Assembly: GCA_013416455.1 (NCBI GenBank)
Contig: JACCES010000023.1
Span: forward strand, 1-42,343
Direction of reading: 5' to 3'
Source: Alcaligenaceae bacterium
GTDB taxonomy: Bacteria > Pseudomonadota > Gammaproteobacteria > Burkholderiales > Burkholderiaceae_B
Length of the DNA stretch: 42,343 nt
Under the pieces are notes generated by a model. That model was not told the DNA's origin. It saw only the letters and a program-made list of their open reading frames with translations, and did no database searches. The translations under genes were made by a program, and so were the position numbers. Below, piece by piece: positions 24,965 through 32,547 of this stretch. Positions within the stretch are counted from its first letter, which is position 1; the number at the start of each line of letters is the position of its first letter.

Positions 24965-26539
24965 ATGCGTATCAGCTCCAACCTTTTCTTCCAGACCGGC
25001 CTGAACTCCATCAATGCCCAGCAGGCCGACCTCCTGCATCTGTACAAGCAGGTGGGCAGCGGCCAGCGCATGGTGAACCCTTCCGACGACCCGCTGGCCG
25101 CCGCGCAGGCCATCAACGTCAGCCAGACGCTGGCCATGAGCGAACGCTATGCCACCAACCGGCAGGTCGCCAGCCGCAACCTGGGCATGCAGGACAACAT
25201 CCTGTCGTCCGTCGTCACGCAGCTGCAAAGCGTCAAGACCCAGCTGGTCGAGGCCGGGAACGGCACCTGGTCCGACGTCGACAGGGCGACGCTGGCCGAA
25301 GTGTTCGAGGCGGCGCGCGACAGCCTGCTGAACCTGGCCAACAGCACCGATGGCAACGGGCAGTATTTGTTTTCCGGGGCCAAGGGCAAGACGGCCGCAT
25401 TCGGTGCCGACGGTACTTATCTGGGCAGCGCCGACCCCCGGCTCATCCAGGTCGATCAGACACGCCTGCTCGACAGCGCCGACATCGGCTCGAACATTTT
25501 CAGCCGGGCGGCTCCCGGCACCGTCGGTTATGTCACCATACCGAATACAGGCAATAGTGGCACGGCCGCTGTCTCGGGGTATGACATCACCAATGCCACC
25601 GGGCTGGCCGCCGGCAGGGCGGTGCGGATCGAGTTTGTGGACAGCACAGCGAACCCGGGAACTCTGGCCTATAAAGCGACCATCCCGACCGAGGCCGGGA
25701 ATGCTCTGGAATATGAGGTCGAACTCACGGCAGACGAAATCACAACCCTGGCGGCTGGCAACAACGTTACACTGATGGATGCCGACTTGGGTCTGACCGC
25801 CACGCTGAGCGGCACCCCGCAGATTGGCGACGGGTTCGAGCTGGTACCGTTACATTCGCCCGCCTATAGCCTGGGCGCGAGCGATCCTGCGGCTCCTGCC
25901 GTGCGTTCGGTGACCGGTTATGGCGGGCAGTCGCTGGATCTGGAGTACGGCCTCATCCCCGATCCCGCTGATCCGGATCCGGACAACCCTGCGCTTCCGC
26001 TGGTTCCGGGGTTCACTTCGGCTGATGGCACCACTTATGCCGCCACACTCGATCCCGCGACCAACCGTGTTTCCGTCGATGTCGATGGCGTGGAAATCGT
26101 CTTCGACTCCGAACCCGACGATGGCCAGTCCTTCAGCATCACTTCCGGCCCCGATTCCCAAAGCCGCAATGAGCTGAATCTGTTCAGTGCGCTGGATGAC
26201 ATCATCGAGGCGCTGCGCTCGGGCACCGGCACCGAGGCGGCGAGCATCCATTTCCAGAACACTTTGAGTTCGACCATGCAACGTGTCGATGCCGTCTACA
26301 ACAACGTGCTGTCGGTGCGGGCGTCGGCGGGCACGCGCATGAATGAGGTCACCGCGCTGGATTCCGCGGGCGGCACCCGCATCCTGGAATACCGGAACCA
26401 GCTCTCGCAGCTGGAAGACCTGGACTACTACACGGCCATCACCCAGCTGCAGCTGCGCACCACCGCCCTGGAAGCCGCGGCCATGGCTTTCCAGAAGATC
26501 CAGAACATCAGCCTGTTCAACCTCAATTCGCGCGGGTAA
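24965..26539 (+). CDS. flgL: Flagellar hook-associated protein 3, FlgL (enlarged variable region)
   Basis: Second hook-filament junction protein. The N-terminal flagellin-like D0/D1 region (MRISSNLFFQTGLNSINAQQ, then GQRMVNPSDDPLAAAQAINV) and the C-terminal D1/D0 region (RNQLSQLEDLDYYTAITQLQ and FQKIQNISLFNLNSRG) are complete. Between about residues 175 and 395 lies a long variable region rich in Thr, Gly, Asp and Pro (for instance PDPADPDPDNPALP). It makes the protein 524 residues, against roughly 300-400 in many relatives. This region would be exposed on the outer surface at the junction. Its DNA looks less GC-rich than the conserved ends. Confidence 0.95.
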   Translation: MRISSNLFFQTGLNSINAQQADLLHLYKQVGSGQRMVNPSDDPLAAAQAINVSQTLAMSERYATNRQVASRNLGMQDNILSSVVTQLQSVKTQLVEAGNGTWSDVDRATLAEVFEAARDSLLNLANSTDGNGQYLFSGAKGKTAAFGADGTYLGSADPRLIQVDQTRLLDSADIGSNIFSRAAPGTVGYVTIPNTGNSGTAAVSGYDITNATGLAAGRAVRIEFVDSTANPGTLAYKATIPTEAGNALEYEVELTADEITTLAAGNNVTLMDADLGLTATLSGTPQIGDGFELVPLHSPAYSLGASDPAAPAVRSVTGYGGQSLDLEYGLIPDPADPDPDNPALPLVPGFTSADGTTYAATLDPATNRVSVDVDGVEIVFDSEPDDGQSFSITSGPDSQSRNELNLFSALDDIIEALRSGTGTEAASIHFQNTLSSTMQRVDAVYNNVLSVRASAGTRMNEVTALDSAGGTRILEYRNQLSQLEDLDYYTAITQLQLRTTALEAAAMAFQKIQNISLFNLNSRG

Positions 26540-26850
26540 AGACGGCGGGGCGCGTTTCGCGCGCCTGCCGGCTGCTTACGTGTCAGTTTGAGATGATTTT
26601 CAGGGCGGCCCGGTGGCCGCCGGGCATGCCCGCATTATCCGGCCCTTTGCCCCGTCTGCCGGTACCCGATCCTTGCGGCCGCCGGTTTCCCGTAGCGCTT
26701 TCCGGGTCTTGAGTTCACGCCGTTTCTCGTGATTTTCCGCCGCTTCAGGCCGGCGCCGCTGTCCTTCAGTGCGCCGCAGCCCCTGGCGGTTCAACCCCAA
26801 AAGGGTTGCCCGGCCCGCGGAATATGGCTCATTACCGCGATCCGATGCGC
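26540..26850. other. Non-coding stretch after flgL
   Basis: Apart from the two hairpins noted for the flgL terminator and a small AACCC-CAAAA-GGGTT stem near 26796, I see no gene here. The minus-strand open frame crossing it has no start with a ribosome binding site and reads as a compositional shadow. Confidence 0.5.
26549..26565 (+). terminator. Hairpin after flgL
   Basis: GGCGCG-TTTCG-CGCGCC gives a 6-bp GC stem 10 nt after the flgL stop, without a T-run. A second hairpin, GGCGGCC-CGGT-GGCCGCC, lies at 26604-26621. Together they may end the flgKL transcript. Confidence 0.4.
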
Positions 26851-27121
26851 TAGGGCCTGTTGACGCTAAAAGGAGGCTCGCATGAGCACGCAAACGTGTG
26901 GATGGCAAGGCGCGAAGCGCAGTCGTGGCCGGCCCCCCGGCGAGCATTCGCAACGCAGCCAGGCGCGCGTTTGCGTACTCACCCTGCGGGCTGGCTGGAT
27001 ATCGGGCGCCATGCGTCGTTGCACAGGCCTTGCAGGGAGCGGCCATGCGGCGCCCTGCACGCCTAGCCTGCCACCCGATATCCAGCCAGTGCAAGCCTCC
27101 TTTTAGCGTCAGCAGGCCCTA
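26851..27121. mobile_element. MITE-like element with 27-bp terminal inverted repeats
   Basis: A 271-bp unit bounded by inverted repeats at 26851-26877 and 27095-27121 that match at 26 of 27 positions (outer sequence TAGGGCCTG, inner TAAAAGGAGGC). TA stands at both outer edges, as expected of a TA target duplication of IS630/Tc1-type transposition. Inside are two more inverted repeats: 26884-26896 with 26968-26980 (12 of 13) and 26991-27006 with 27074-27089 (16 of 16), so the unit can fold into a multi-arm structure. A third copy of the terminal repeat lies at 42193-42221. There is no transposase inside, so it would be mobilised in trans. Confidence 0.8.
26882..27106 (+). CDS. Possible small ORF inside the MITE-like element
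   Basis: A 74-codon ORF spans nearly the whole element. The left terminal repeat supplies AAGGAGG (26870-26876) 5 nt before the ATG, and the right terminal repeat supplies the TAG stop (27104-27106). The product begins MSTQTCGWQGAKRSRGRPPG and ends VQASF; it contains five Cys and resembles no family I know. A fortuitous frame is quite possible, because the internal inverted repeats constrain the sequence for another reason. Listed because the initiation signal is unusually good. Confidence 0.25.
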   Translation: MSTQTCGWQGAKRSRGRPPGEHSQRSQARVCVLTLRAGWISGAMRRCTGLAGSGHAAPCTPSLPPDIQPVQASF

Positions 27122-27198
27122 GCCCCACGCTTCAGATTCCTACCCGACCGTACATATTTAATACTTTTGTTTCAATTCGGTATTAGGTGAAGCCAGTA

Positions 27199-27226
27199 TT
27201 CAACTTTCTGACATTTTTGGTATAGT
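27199..27226 (+). promoter_or_regulatory. Candidate promoter for the lipoprotein-MCP pair
   Basis: The stretch 27122-27380 is AT-rich at its start and holds no gene. TTCAAC (27199-27204), a 16-nt spacer and TATAGT (27221-27226) form a modest sigma-70-like promoter. Just downstream, TATGCG-GGGTA-CGCATA (27239-27255) is a small perfect hairpin. The leader to the ATG at 27381 would be about 150 nt. I found no TAAA-N15-GCCG sigma-28 pattern here. Confidence 0.3.
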
Positions 27227-27380
27227 GTTGCATAGAATTATGCGGGGTACGCATATCGCTTGCCTCAGCCTCGCCAAAAATCAGTCAAGCGTGTTTCGAG
27301 GGGGAGCATGTTGCATGGGGGGTGCCTCAGGGCCTGTCCTGCATCGTATGTCCTCGTGCGGTAACTTATGAGAGATTTCG

Positions 27381-27863
27381 ATGCTTTTTTCCCGCATGTC
27401 CCGGGTTTGCCGTGCCGTCCTGATGCTGGGCACGCTTGTGATTGCCGGCTGCGGCACCGCCGGCAATCGTTTCGATACGGCCGATCTGTCTTTTCTCGTT
27501 CCTGGTGAAACCACCCTGAGCGAAGCCACCGTGCTGCTGCAGGGCGAGCCGGCGGGCGTCTATCGGCAGGCCAATGGCGCGGCCATCGCGCGCTGGGCGC
27601 ATACGGCCACTCTGGTAACCGACGCCGTGTATTTCAACCAGGAACTCTGGCTGGCTTTCGACAGCCATGGCCGCTTCGAACGCATCGTAAAGAGCAACAA
27701 CGTACCGCACGCCAACCTGTATCGGGATGGGCGGCGGGTGGATGTTCCCGTTCCCCAGCCAGCGACCAGGGCTGCGGCCCCGGGGCCGGTTGCCGCGGGC
27801 TTGCAGCAGCACACCGCGCCTTCTCTGCCTCATGCCGCCGTTACCTACTCCATCAATCAGTAA
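27381..27863 (+). CDS. Small lipoprotein with a BamE-like domain
   Basis: A 160-residue predicted lipoprotein. The signal peptide ends in the lipobox VIAGC with Cys24 as the lipid site. Residues 38-110 (FLVPGETTLSEATVLLQGEP, an internal RWAH, then ELWLAFDSHGRFERIV) follow the pattern of BamE/SmpA-like domains: a short repeat helix, a Trp strand and a closing L.FD..GR..R strand. This is a fold-level guess; it is not BamE itself. The C-terminus is Pro/Ala-rich and probably disordered. GAGAG precedes the ATG. An ATG at codon 6 is an alternative. It lies 39 bp before the chemoreceptor gene and is probably cotranscribed. Confidence 0.75.
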   Translation: MLFSRMSRVCRAVLMLGTLVIAGCGTAGNRFDTADLSFLVPGETTLSEATVLLQGEPAGVYRQANGAAIARWAHTATLVTDAVYFNQELWLAFDSHGRFERIVKSNNVPHANLYRDGRRVDVPVPQPATRAAAPGPVAAGLQQHTAPSLPHAAVTYSINQ

Positions 27864-27902
27864 GGTCAGCGTTCTTTGTTTTTGCCCTCATAGAGTCCAA
27901 TC

Positions 27903-29657
27903 ATGTCAGATTACGAATTGCATTCGTCCGAGACCGATGCCTCCCGCAGTCATCAGAACAGTGTAAAAAAAAGCAGAAGAGGGAAGCCGAAGCAGCGACA
28001 GCGGTTCCGTATGGCCGATATCAAGGTGGGCTCGCTGCTGGTCTGGGTGCTGGCTCTGCTGATGGTGCTGCTGATCGCCGTGGGCGGCCTGGGCGGCTTC
28101 TTCCTTTGGCAGAACATGGAAACGATGCGCCAGCTTCAGAAGCAGGACTATCGATCGCAGCTTGCCGCGCGCATCGGCTCCGACATGATGTCGGTCCGGG
28201 TCAGCCTGCTGTCGGCGGCCCGCTACGAGCAGGAAGCCGAAGCCGGCAACAATGCCGCCCTGCGTCAGCGCGCGCGCGACGCGCTGGCGATGGCCACTGG
28301 CAAGCTTGAGGTCGTCCGCGGCAGTTTTGCCGAATTCCGCAAAACGCTGCCCGAGATGGGTGAAGAGCGGCGGGAAGCGACCCGCATCATCGGCGCCTAC
28401 CAGCCCTATATCGACGATAGTCTGGACCCCATGGTGCAGGCCCTCGAAAGCTCCGATTACGTCACTTTCTACTTCGTCAACAATGAGTTCGGCGTGTCGC
28501 GGGCGGAAGGCTTCCAGAAGGCGGTGGACGATTTCAACGCCAAGCAGGCGCAGATCAGCGAGACTTTCTTCGCGAACGCGCAGACCGCGCTGTACCGTGC
28601 GCTCATTGCCATGGGTGTGGCCATCCTCGTCGGCTTCCTGCTGATGATCGCCATCCGCATCGTGTTCGGCCGCACGGTGGTGCGCCAGCTCGTGCAGGCC
28701 GGCCAGCATTTCGACCGGATCGCCAACGGCGATCTGACCAATCGCATCGAAGTCCGGTCGCGCAACGAGATCGGCGTGCTGTATGCCGCCGTGCGCCGCA
28801 TGCAGGACAGCCTGACCCGCACGGTCAGCGAAGTGCGTCTGGGGGTGGAAGAAATCAATATCGGCTCGCGCGAGATTTTCTCCGGCAACACCGATCTGAG
28901 CCGCCGCACCGAGCAGCAGGCCGCCGCCCTTCAGGAAACGGCCGCCAGCATGGAGCAGCTCGCCAGTACGGTGCGCCAGAACACCGACAATGCCGTGGAA
29001 GCCGACCGGCTGGCCAAGGGCGCTTCGACCGTGGCCGCGCGTGGCGGGGAAGCCGTCACCGCCGTGGTCGATACCATGAACGAGATTTCCGAAAGCTCGC
29101 GCCAGATGGCGGACATCGTCAGCGTGATCGACGGCATTGCCTTCCAGACCAACATCCTGGCGCTGAATGCCGCGGTGGAAGCGGCGCGCGCCGGGGAACA
29201 AGGCAAGGGTTTCGCCGTGGTGGCCGGCGAGGTGCGTTCGCTGGCCCAGCGCAGCGCCCAGGCGGCCAAGGAAATCAAGCTGCTCATCGATCAGTCACAG
29301 GCCAAGGTCGAGGCGGGGGCGCGTCAGGCCCGTCAGGCGGGCGAGGTCATGCAGGAAGTCGTCGGATCCGTGACGGGTGTCACGACCATCATGGGCGAAA
29401 TTTCCTCGGCTTCGTATGAGCAGTCCGATGGTATCGAGCAGGTCAACCGCGCCGTGCTGGAAATGGATGGCGTCACGCAGCAGAACGCCGCGCTGGTCGA
29501 GCAGGCGGCGGTCGCGGCCGGCTCCCTCCAGGACCAGGCGCAACGGCTCGCCGAGGCCGTGGCGGTCTTCAAGATCAATGCATCCGAAATCATCGACGAG
29601 CGGAAAGAGCCGTTGCAGGTCTCCGCACCCTCGAACGTCGCCTTGCAGGTCGTGTGA
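27903..29657 (+). CDS. Methyl-accepting chemotaxis protein
   Basis: Transmembrane chemoreceptor, 584 residues. A basic cytoplasmic N-tail (1-38), TM1 (about 43-68), a helical periplasmic sensor domain of four-helix-bundle size (70-230), TM2 (231-255) and HAMP (256-308). The signalling domain has methylation-helix segments such as RTEQQAAALQETAASMEQLA. The hairpin tip, beginning IDGIAFQTNILALNAAVEAA, lies at about 409-440. The C-terminus (NVALQVV) lacks the NWETF-type pentapeptide that tethers CheR, so adaptation would need help from other receptors. The ligand is unknown. An internal Met at codon 37 has no ribosome binding site, so I keep 27903. Confidence 0.95.
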   Translation: MSDYELHSSETDASRSHQNSVKKSRRGKPKQRQRFRMADIKVGSLLVWVLALLMVLLIAVGGLGGFFLWQNMETMRQLQKQDYRSQLAARIGSDMMSVRVSLLSAARYEQEAEAGNNAALRQRARDALAMATGKLEVVRGSFAEFRKTLPEMGEERREATRIIGAYQPYIDDSLDPMVQALESSDYVTFYFVNNEFGVSRAEGFQKAVDDFNAKQAQISETFFANAQTALYRALIAMGVAILVGFLLMIAIRIVFGRTVVRQLVQAGQHFDRIANGDLTNRIEVRSRNEIGVLYAAVRRMQDSLTRTVSEVRLGVEEINIGSREIFSGNTDLSRRTEQQAAALQETAASMEQLASTVRQNTDNAVEADRLAKGASTVAARGGEAVTAVVDTMNEISESSRQMADIVSVIDGIAFQTNILALNAAVEAARAGEQGKGFAVVAGEVRSLAQRSAQAAKEIKLLIDQSQAKVEAGARQARQAGEVMQEVVGSVTGVTTIMGEISSASYEQSDGIEQVNRAVLEMDGVTQQNAALVEQAAVAAGSLQDQAQRLAEAVAVFKINASEIIDERKEPLQVSAPSNVALQVV

Positions 29658-29664
29658 TCCAGGC

Positions 29665-29697
29665 CCCCGGGGCAGCCCTTGGCGGGCTGCCCCGGGG
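29665..29697. terminator. Strong bidirectional hairpin between MCP and fliR
   Basis: A perfect 14-bp stem, CCCCGGGGCAGCCC with GGGCTGCCCCGGGG, around the loop TTGGC. It lies 7 bp after the MCP stop and 39 bp from the convergent fliR end. There is no T-run. Confidence 0.65.
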
Positions 29698-29736
29698 CCG
29701 GCTCATCCGGCAGGCGCCGGCCAGGGCATCCAGGCT

Positions 29737-30525
29737 TCAGCGCCCTGAAAGCGCCTGCACCAGTCTTCCCATGGTGTCATAGCCGTCCTGGAACAGGCGC
29801 TCAAGGAAGGGCGAGATCTGGGGCAGCACCACCGCCAGGATCAGCAGCCCCACTGTCAGGCTGATCGGGAAGCCCACGGCAAAGACGGAAAGCTGCTGGG
29901 CGGTCCGGTTCAGAATCCCCATCGACAGGTTGATCGTCAGCAGCACGATCATCACCGGCAGCGCCAGCAGCAGCCCCGATACCACGATCTGCTCGCTCCA
30001 TTCCAGCAGCACGCCCCAACCGTTCACATCCAGGGGGGCCTGCGTGATGGGCAGCACTTCGAAAGTGCGCACCAGGCCGCCTATCATCAGCAGATGCCCG
30101 TTCATGGCAAGAAAGGTGAGCATGGTGATGGTATTCAGCAGCCGCGCCAGCACGGCGGTATTGCTGCCGGTGGCGGGGTCGAAAAAAGAAGCGAAGGACA
30201 GGCCCATCTGCAGGCCCATGAATTCGCCGGCCGTCTGCACGGCGGCAAAGATGATGCGCATGGTGAGCCCCAGCGCCACACCGATGCCGATCTGCTGCAG
30301 CACGATCCACAGGCTGCCCCATGATGCGCTGGCCAGTTCGGGCAGCGGCCCCAGGGTGGGGGCGACAATGAGGGCAAGCAGGACGGCGAACCCCACCTTC
30401 ACCTGCGCGGGGATCGAGGATTCGCTCAGCAGCGGAGCGGTGCCCACCATGGCGGCAATACGTATGAATGGCCAGATGAAGGCGTTGATCCAGGCGTAGA
30501 GCTGTTCGATGGTGACGGAGATCAA
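29737..30525 (-). CDS. fliR: Flagellar export gate protein FliR (TTG start)
   Basis: Export-gate membrane subunit, 262 residues with about six hydrophobic helices. N-terminal ISVTIEQLYAWINAFIWPFI is typical. The central GLQMGLSFASFFDPATGSNT and the C-terminal SLTVGLLILAVVLPQI are also family matches. The start codon is TTG, one base after the fliQ stop, so translation is probably coupled to fliQ. No in-frame ATG gives a FliR-like N-terminus. It is the last gene of the fliF-R series. Confidence 0.95.
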   Translation of the reverse strand: MISVTIEQLYAWINAFIWPFIRIAAMVGTAPLLSESSIPAQVKVGFAVLLALIVAPTLGPLPELASASWGSLWIVLQQIGIGVALGLTMRIIFAAVQTAGEFMGLQMGLSFASFFDPATGSNTAVLARLLNTITMLTFLAMNGHLLMIGGLVRTFEVLPITQAPLDVNGWGVLLEWSEQIVVSGLLLALPVMIVLLTINLSMGILNRTAQQLSVFAVGFPISLTVGLLILAVVLPQISPFLERLFQDGYDTMGRLVQALSGR

Positions 30526-30526
30526 C

Positions 30527-30796
30527 TCACTGCACCAGTTGCGGAATCATGCCGATCAGGGTCTGTATGTAATCCACCATGGTCGTGATCAGCCAGGGGC
30601 CCAGAAGCACCAGCGCGGCGCCGGCGGCCAGCAGTTTGGGGACGAAGGCCAGCGTCATTTCGTTGACCTGGGTGGCGGCCTGGAAAATACTGATCACCAG
30701 GCCAACGGTCAGCACCACCAACAGCAGCGGCGCCGCCATCTTCAGCGCCACCAGCATGGCCTGGTAGGTCAGGGACATGACGGTCATGGAGTTCAT
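30527..30796 (-). CDS. fliQ: Flagellar export gate protein FliQ
   Basis: Export-gate subunit, 89 residues with two transmembrane helices. TVMSLTYQAMLVALKMAAPLL and VGLVISIFQAATQVNEMTLA, with FVPKLLAAGAALVL, are characteristic. It follows fliP by 9 bp. Confidence 0.96.
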   Translation of the reverse strand: MNSMTVMSLTYQAMLVALKMAAPLLLVVLTVGLVISIFQAATQVNEMTLAFVPKLLAAGAALVLLGPWLITTMVDYIQTLIGMIPQLVQ

Positions 30797-30805
30797 GGCG
30801 TATTC

Positions 30806-31558
30806 CTACAGATAGAAGCTGCGCGCAAGCGCGCCCAGCAGCAGGTGCCAGCCGTCGGCCAGCACGAAGAGCATCAGCTTGAAGGGCAGCGAAATGGTGA
30901 CGGGCGGCACCATCATCATGCCCAGGGACATCAGCACGCTGGCGACGACCAGGTCGATGATGAGGAAGGGGATGAAGATGGTGAAGCCGATCTGGAAGGC
31001 CGTTTTCAGTTCGCTGGTGACGAAGGCGGGGATGAGCACGCGCATCGGCAGCTCGTCGGGCGTCTGCACCGCCGGCAGTTCCGCCATGTTGGCGAACATC
31101 AGCAGGTCGGCTTCGCGCGTCTGTTCCAGCATGAAGGTGCGCAAGGGGCCGCTGCCCAGTTCCAGGGCCTGCTGGAAGCCGATGCTGCCATCGCTCAGCG
31201 GCCGGTAGGCCGTTTCGTACACCTGGTCGAAGATGGGCGACATGGCGTAGAAGGTCAGGAACAGCGCCAGGCCGATCAGCACGGAATTCGGCGGCGAGGT
31301 GTTGGTGCCCATGGCCGTGCGCAGCAGACTCAGCACGATGATGATGCGCGTGAAGCCGGTCATCATGAGGAGCATGGCCGGCAGGAACGAGAGCATGGTC
31401 ATCAGGGCCAGCGTCTCGATGTTGAATGACCAGGTCTGGCTGCCGCCGGGGCCCGGCGTTGCCGTCAGGGCGGGAACGGTGGCCTGGGCGGCGGCAAGGC
31501 CCGGCAGGGCAAGCAGCAGCACCAGCAGGAGACCGGGAAACAGGTTCAGGCGTTTCAT
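30806..31558 (-). CDS. fliP: Flagellar export gate protein FliP
   Basis: Export-gate subunit, 250 residues. I chose the ATG at 31558, which gives a cleavable signal peptide ([20 protein letters not shown], ending LAAAQA). The frame is open back to 31834, but that part overlaps fliO and is Arg/His-rich nonsense. Hallmarks are [20 protein letters not shown], then [20 protein letters not shown] and the [20 protein letters not shown] end. Confidence 0.96.
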   Translation of the reverse strand: MKRLNLFPGLLLVLLLALPGLAAAQATVPALTATPGPGGSQTWSFNIETLALMTMLSFLPAMLLMMTGFTRIIIVLSLLRTAMGTNTSPPNSVLIGLALFLTFYAMSPIFDQVYETAYRPLSDGSIGFQQALELGSGPLRTFMLEQTREADLLMFANMAELPAVQTPDELPMRVLIPAFVTSELKTAFQIGFTIFIPFLIIDLVVASVLMSLGMMMVPPVTISLPFKLMLFVLADGWHLLLGALARSFYL

Positions 31559-31566
31559 GTCGGATT

Positions 31567-31905
31567 TCAGCGCCGCTTCAGGGCTCGGGCCAGGGCTGCG
31601 GTGAAACGGGGCGTGTCGGCGCCGTCGGGCGGATTGCGGGCGCCTTCCGCGGACGGCGGGCCGGGCGGCAGGGTGTGCAGCAGGCTGATGTGCTGAGCGG
31701 TGATGCCCAGCACCAGCCGTGCGTCTTCGACCTCGACGATGGTCACCCAGGCGCGATTGCCCAGATTCTGCGATGCCACCACGCGCAATGCCTGGGTGTT
31801 GCCGCGGTTGAATCCGCTGCGGCGTACTAACCATGCGCCGGCCATGATCACCATCAGGATGAAGATCAGGCTGACGATGACGCGCAGTACGTCCGCTTCG
31901 CTCAT
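31567..31905 (-). CDS. fliO: Flagellar biosynthesis protein FliO
   Basis: Small membrane protein that helps FliP assemble. It has 112 residues: an N-terminal membrane helix (about 8-26, [19 protein letters not shown]) and a cytoplasmic domain with [20 protein letters not shown] and [17 protein letters not shown], which match the FliO pattern. It lies between fliN (3 bp gap) and fliP (8 bp gap). Confidence 0.9.
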   Translation of the reverse strand: MSEADVLRVIVSLIFILMVIMAGAWLVRRSGFNRGNTQALRVVASQNLGNRAWVTIVEVEDARLVLGITAQHISLLHTLPPGPPSAEGARNPPDGADTPRFTAALARALKRR

Positions 31906-31908
31906 GGG

Positions 31909-32547
31909 TCAGCGCCGGCTGCGCAGCCGGTTGATGCGGTCGGCTGGTGTGATGATGTCGGTTACGCGGATACCGTACCTGTCGTCCACGACCACGACCT
32001 CGCCTTGGGCGATGAGGTAGCCATTGACGAAGATGTCCATGGGTTCGCCCGCCAGGCCATCGAGCTCGACCACCGAACCTTGGCCCAATTGCAGGATATT
32101 GCGTATGGTCAGGCGTGTGCGCCCGAGCTCGACAGTGAGCTGGACGGGAATGTCCATGATCATGTCGATGTCGCTCTGCACCGCGCCGGAGGTGTCCACC
32201 AGCGGCTGGAAGAGATCGGTGGCGGGCGTGGCGGGCGCGGCGGTGGCGGCGGTGGCGGCGCGCGTTGCGGCCGCAGGCTGCGCGGCGGCGTGCTGTGCGG
32301 CGGCCGCATCCGCCGCGGCCGCATCCGCCGCGGCCGTGTTTTCGGCGAGGGCGGCCGCGGTCTTCTGGGCATTTTCGGCGGCGGTCTGTTCCGCCAGGGC
32401 CGCAGCCCAGTCATCCGCCGCTTCGGCCAGGCCTTCCGCCTGATTCGACTGATGCGTACCCGCGGCCTGTTCGGCCATCGCCGCCGCCCAGTCGATGTCG
32501 TCGGAGGAAGCGTCGTCCTTGGAAGGGTCTTGGGTGGGATCAGTCAT
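31909..32547 (-). CDS. fliN: Flagellar motor switch protein FliN (duplicated N-terminal motif, Ala-rich linker)
   Basis: C-ring switch subunit. The C-terminal SpoA domain (about 130-205, [20 protein letters not shown], then [17 protein letters not shown]) is complete. The 212 residues exceed the usual 100-140 because of the N-terminal part. The motif DWAAAMAEQ occurs at 19-27 and again as DWAAALAEQ at 46-54. It corresponds to the single N-terminal W-x-x-A(L/M)-x-E-Q motif of FliN (E. coli LWAEALSEQ). Residues 60-110 are an Ala-rich linker with repeated AAADA units, encoded by a 15-bp DNA repeat near 32297-32336. The gene overlaps fliM by 4 nt (ATGA). Confidence 0.95.
   Translation of the reverse strand: MTDPTQDPSKDDASSDDIDWAAAMAEQAAGTHQSNQAEGLAEAADDWAAALAEQTAAENAQKTAAALAENTAAADAAAADAAAAQHAAAQPAAATRAATAATAAPATPATDLFQPLVDTSGAVQSDIDMIMDIPVQLTVELGRTRLTIRNILQLGQGSVVELDGLAGEPMDIFVNGYLIAQGEVVVVDDRYGIRVTDIITPADRINRLRSRR

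Noticed and set aside
26600-27094. Minus-strand 164-codon open frame across the region after flgL and the MITE-like element
   Set aside because: It starts at a TTG inside the right terminal repeat with no usable spacing, changes composition midway and matches no family.
27227-27380. Riboswitch in the leader of the lipoprotein gene
   Set aside because: Only one short hairpin is visible and I could not match a known riboswitch core; a covariance-model search would be needed.
30509-31429. Plus-strand 306-codon open frame opposite fliP-fliQ, rich in His and Gln
   Set aside because: A typical antisense shadow of hydrophobic membrane-protein codons; no initiation signal.
31559-31834. N-terminal extension of fliP
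   Set aside because: It overlaps fliO and is Arg/His/Pro-rich. The ATG at 31558 gives a proper signal peptide.
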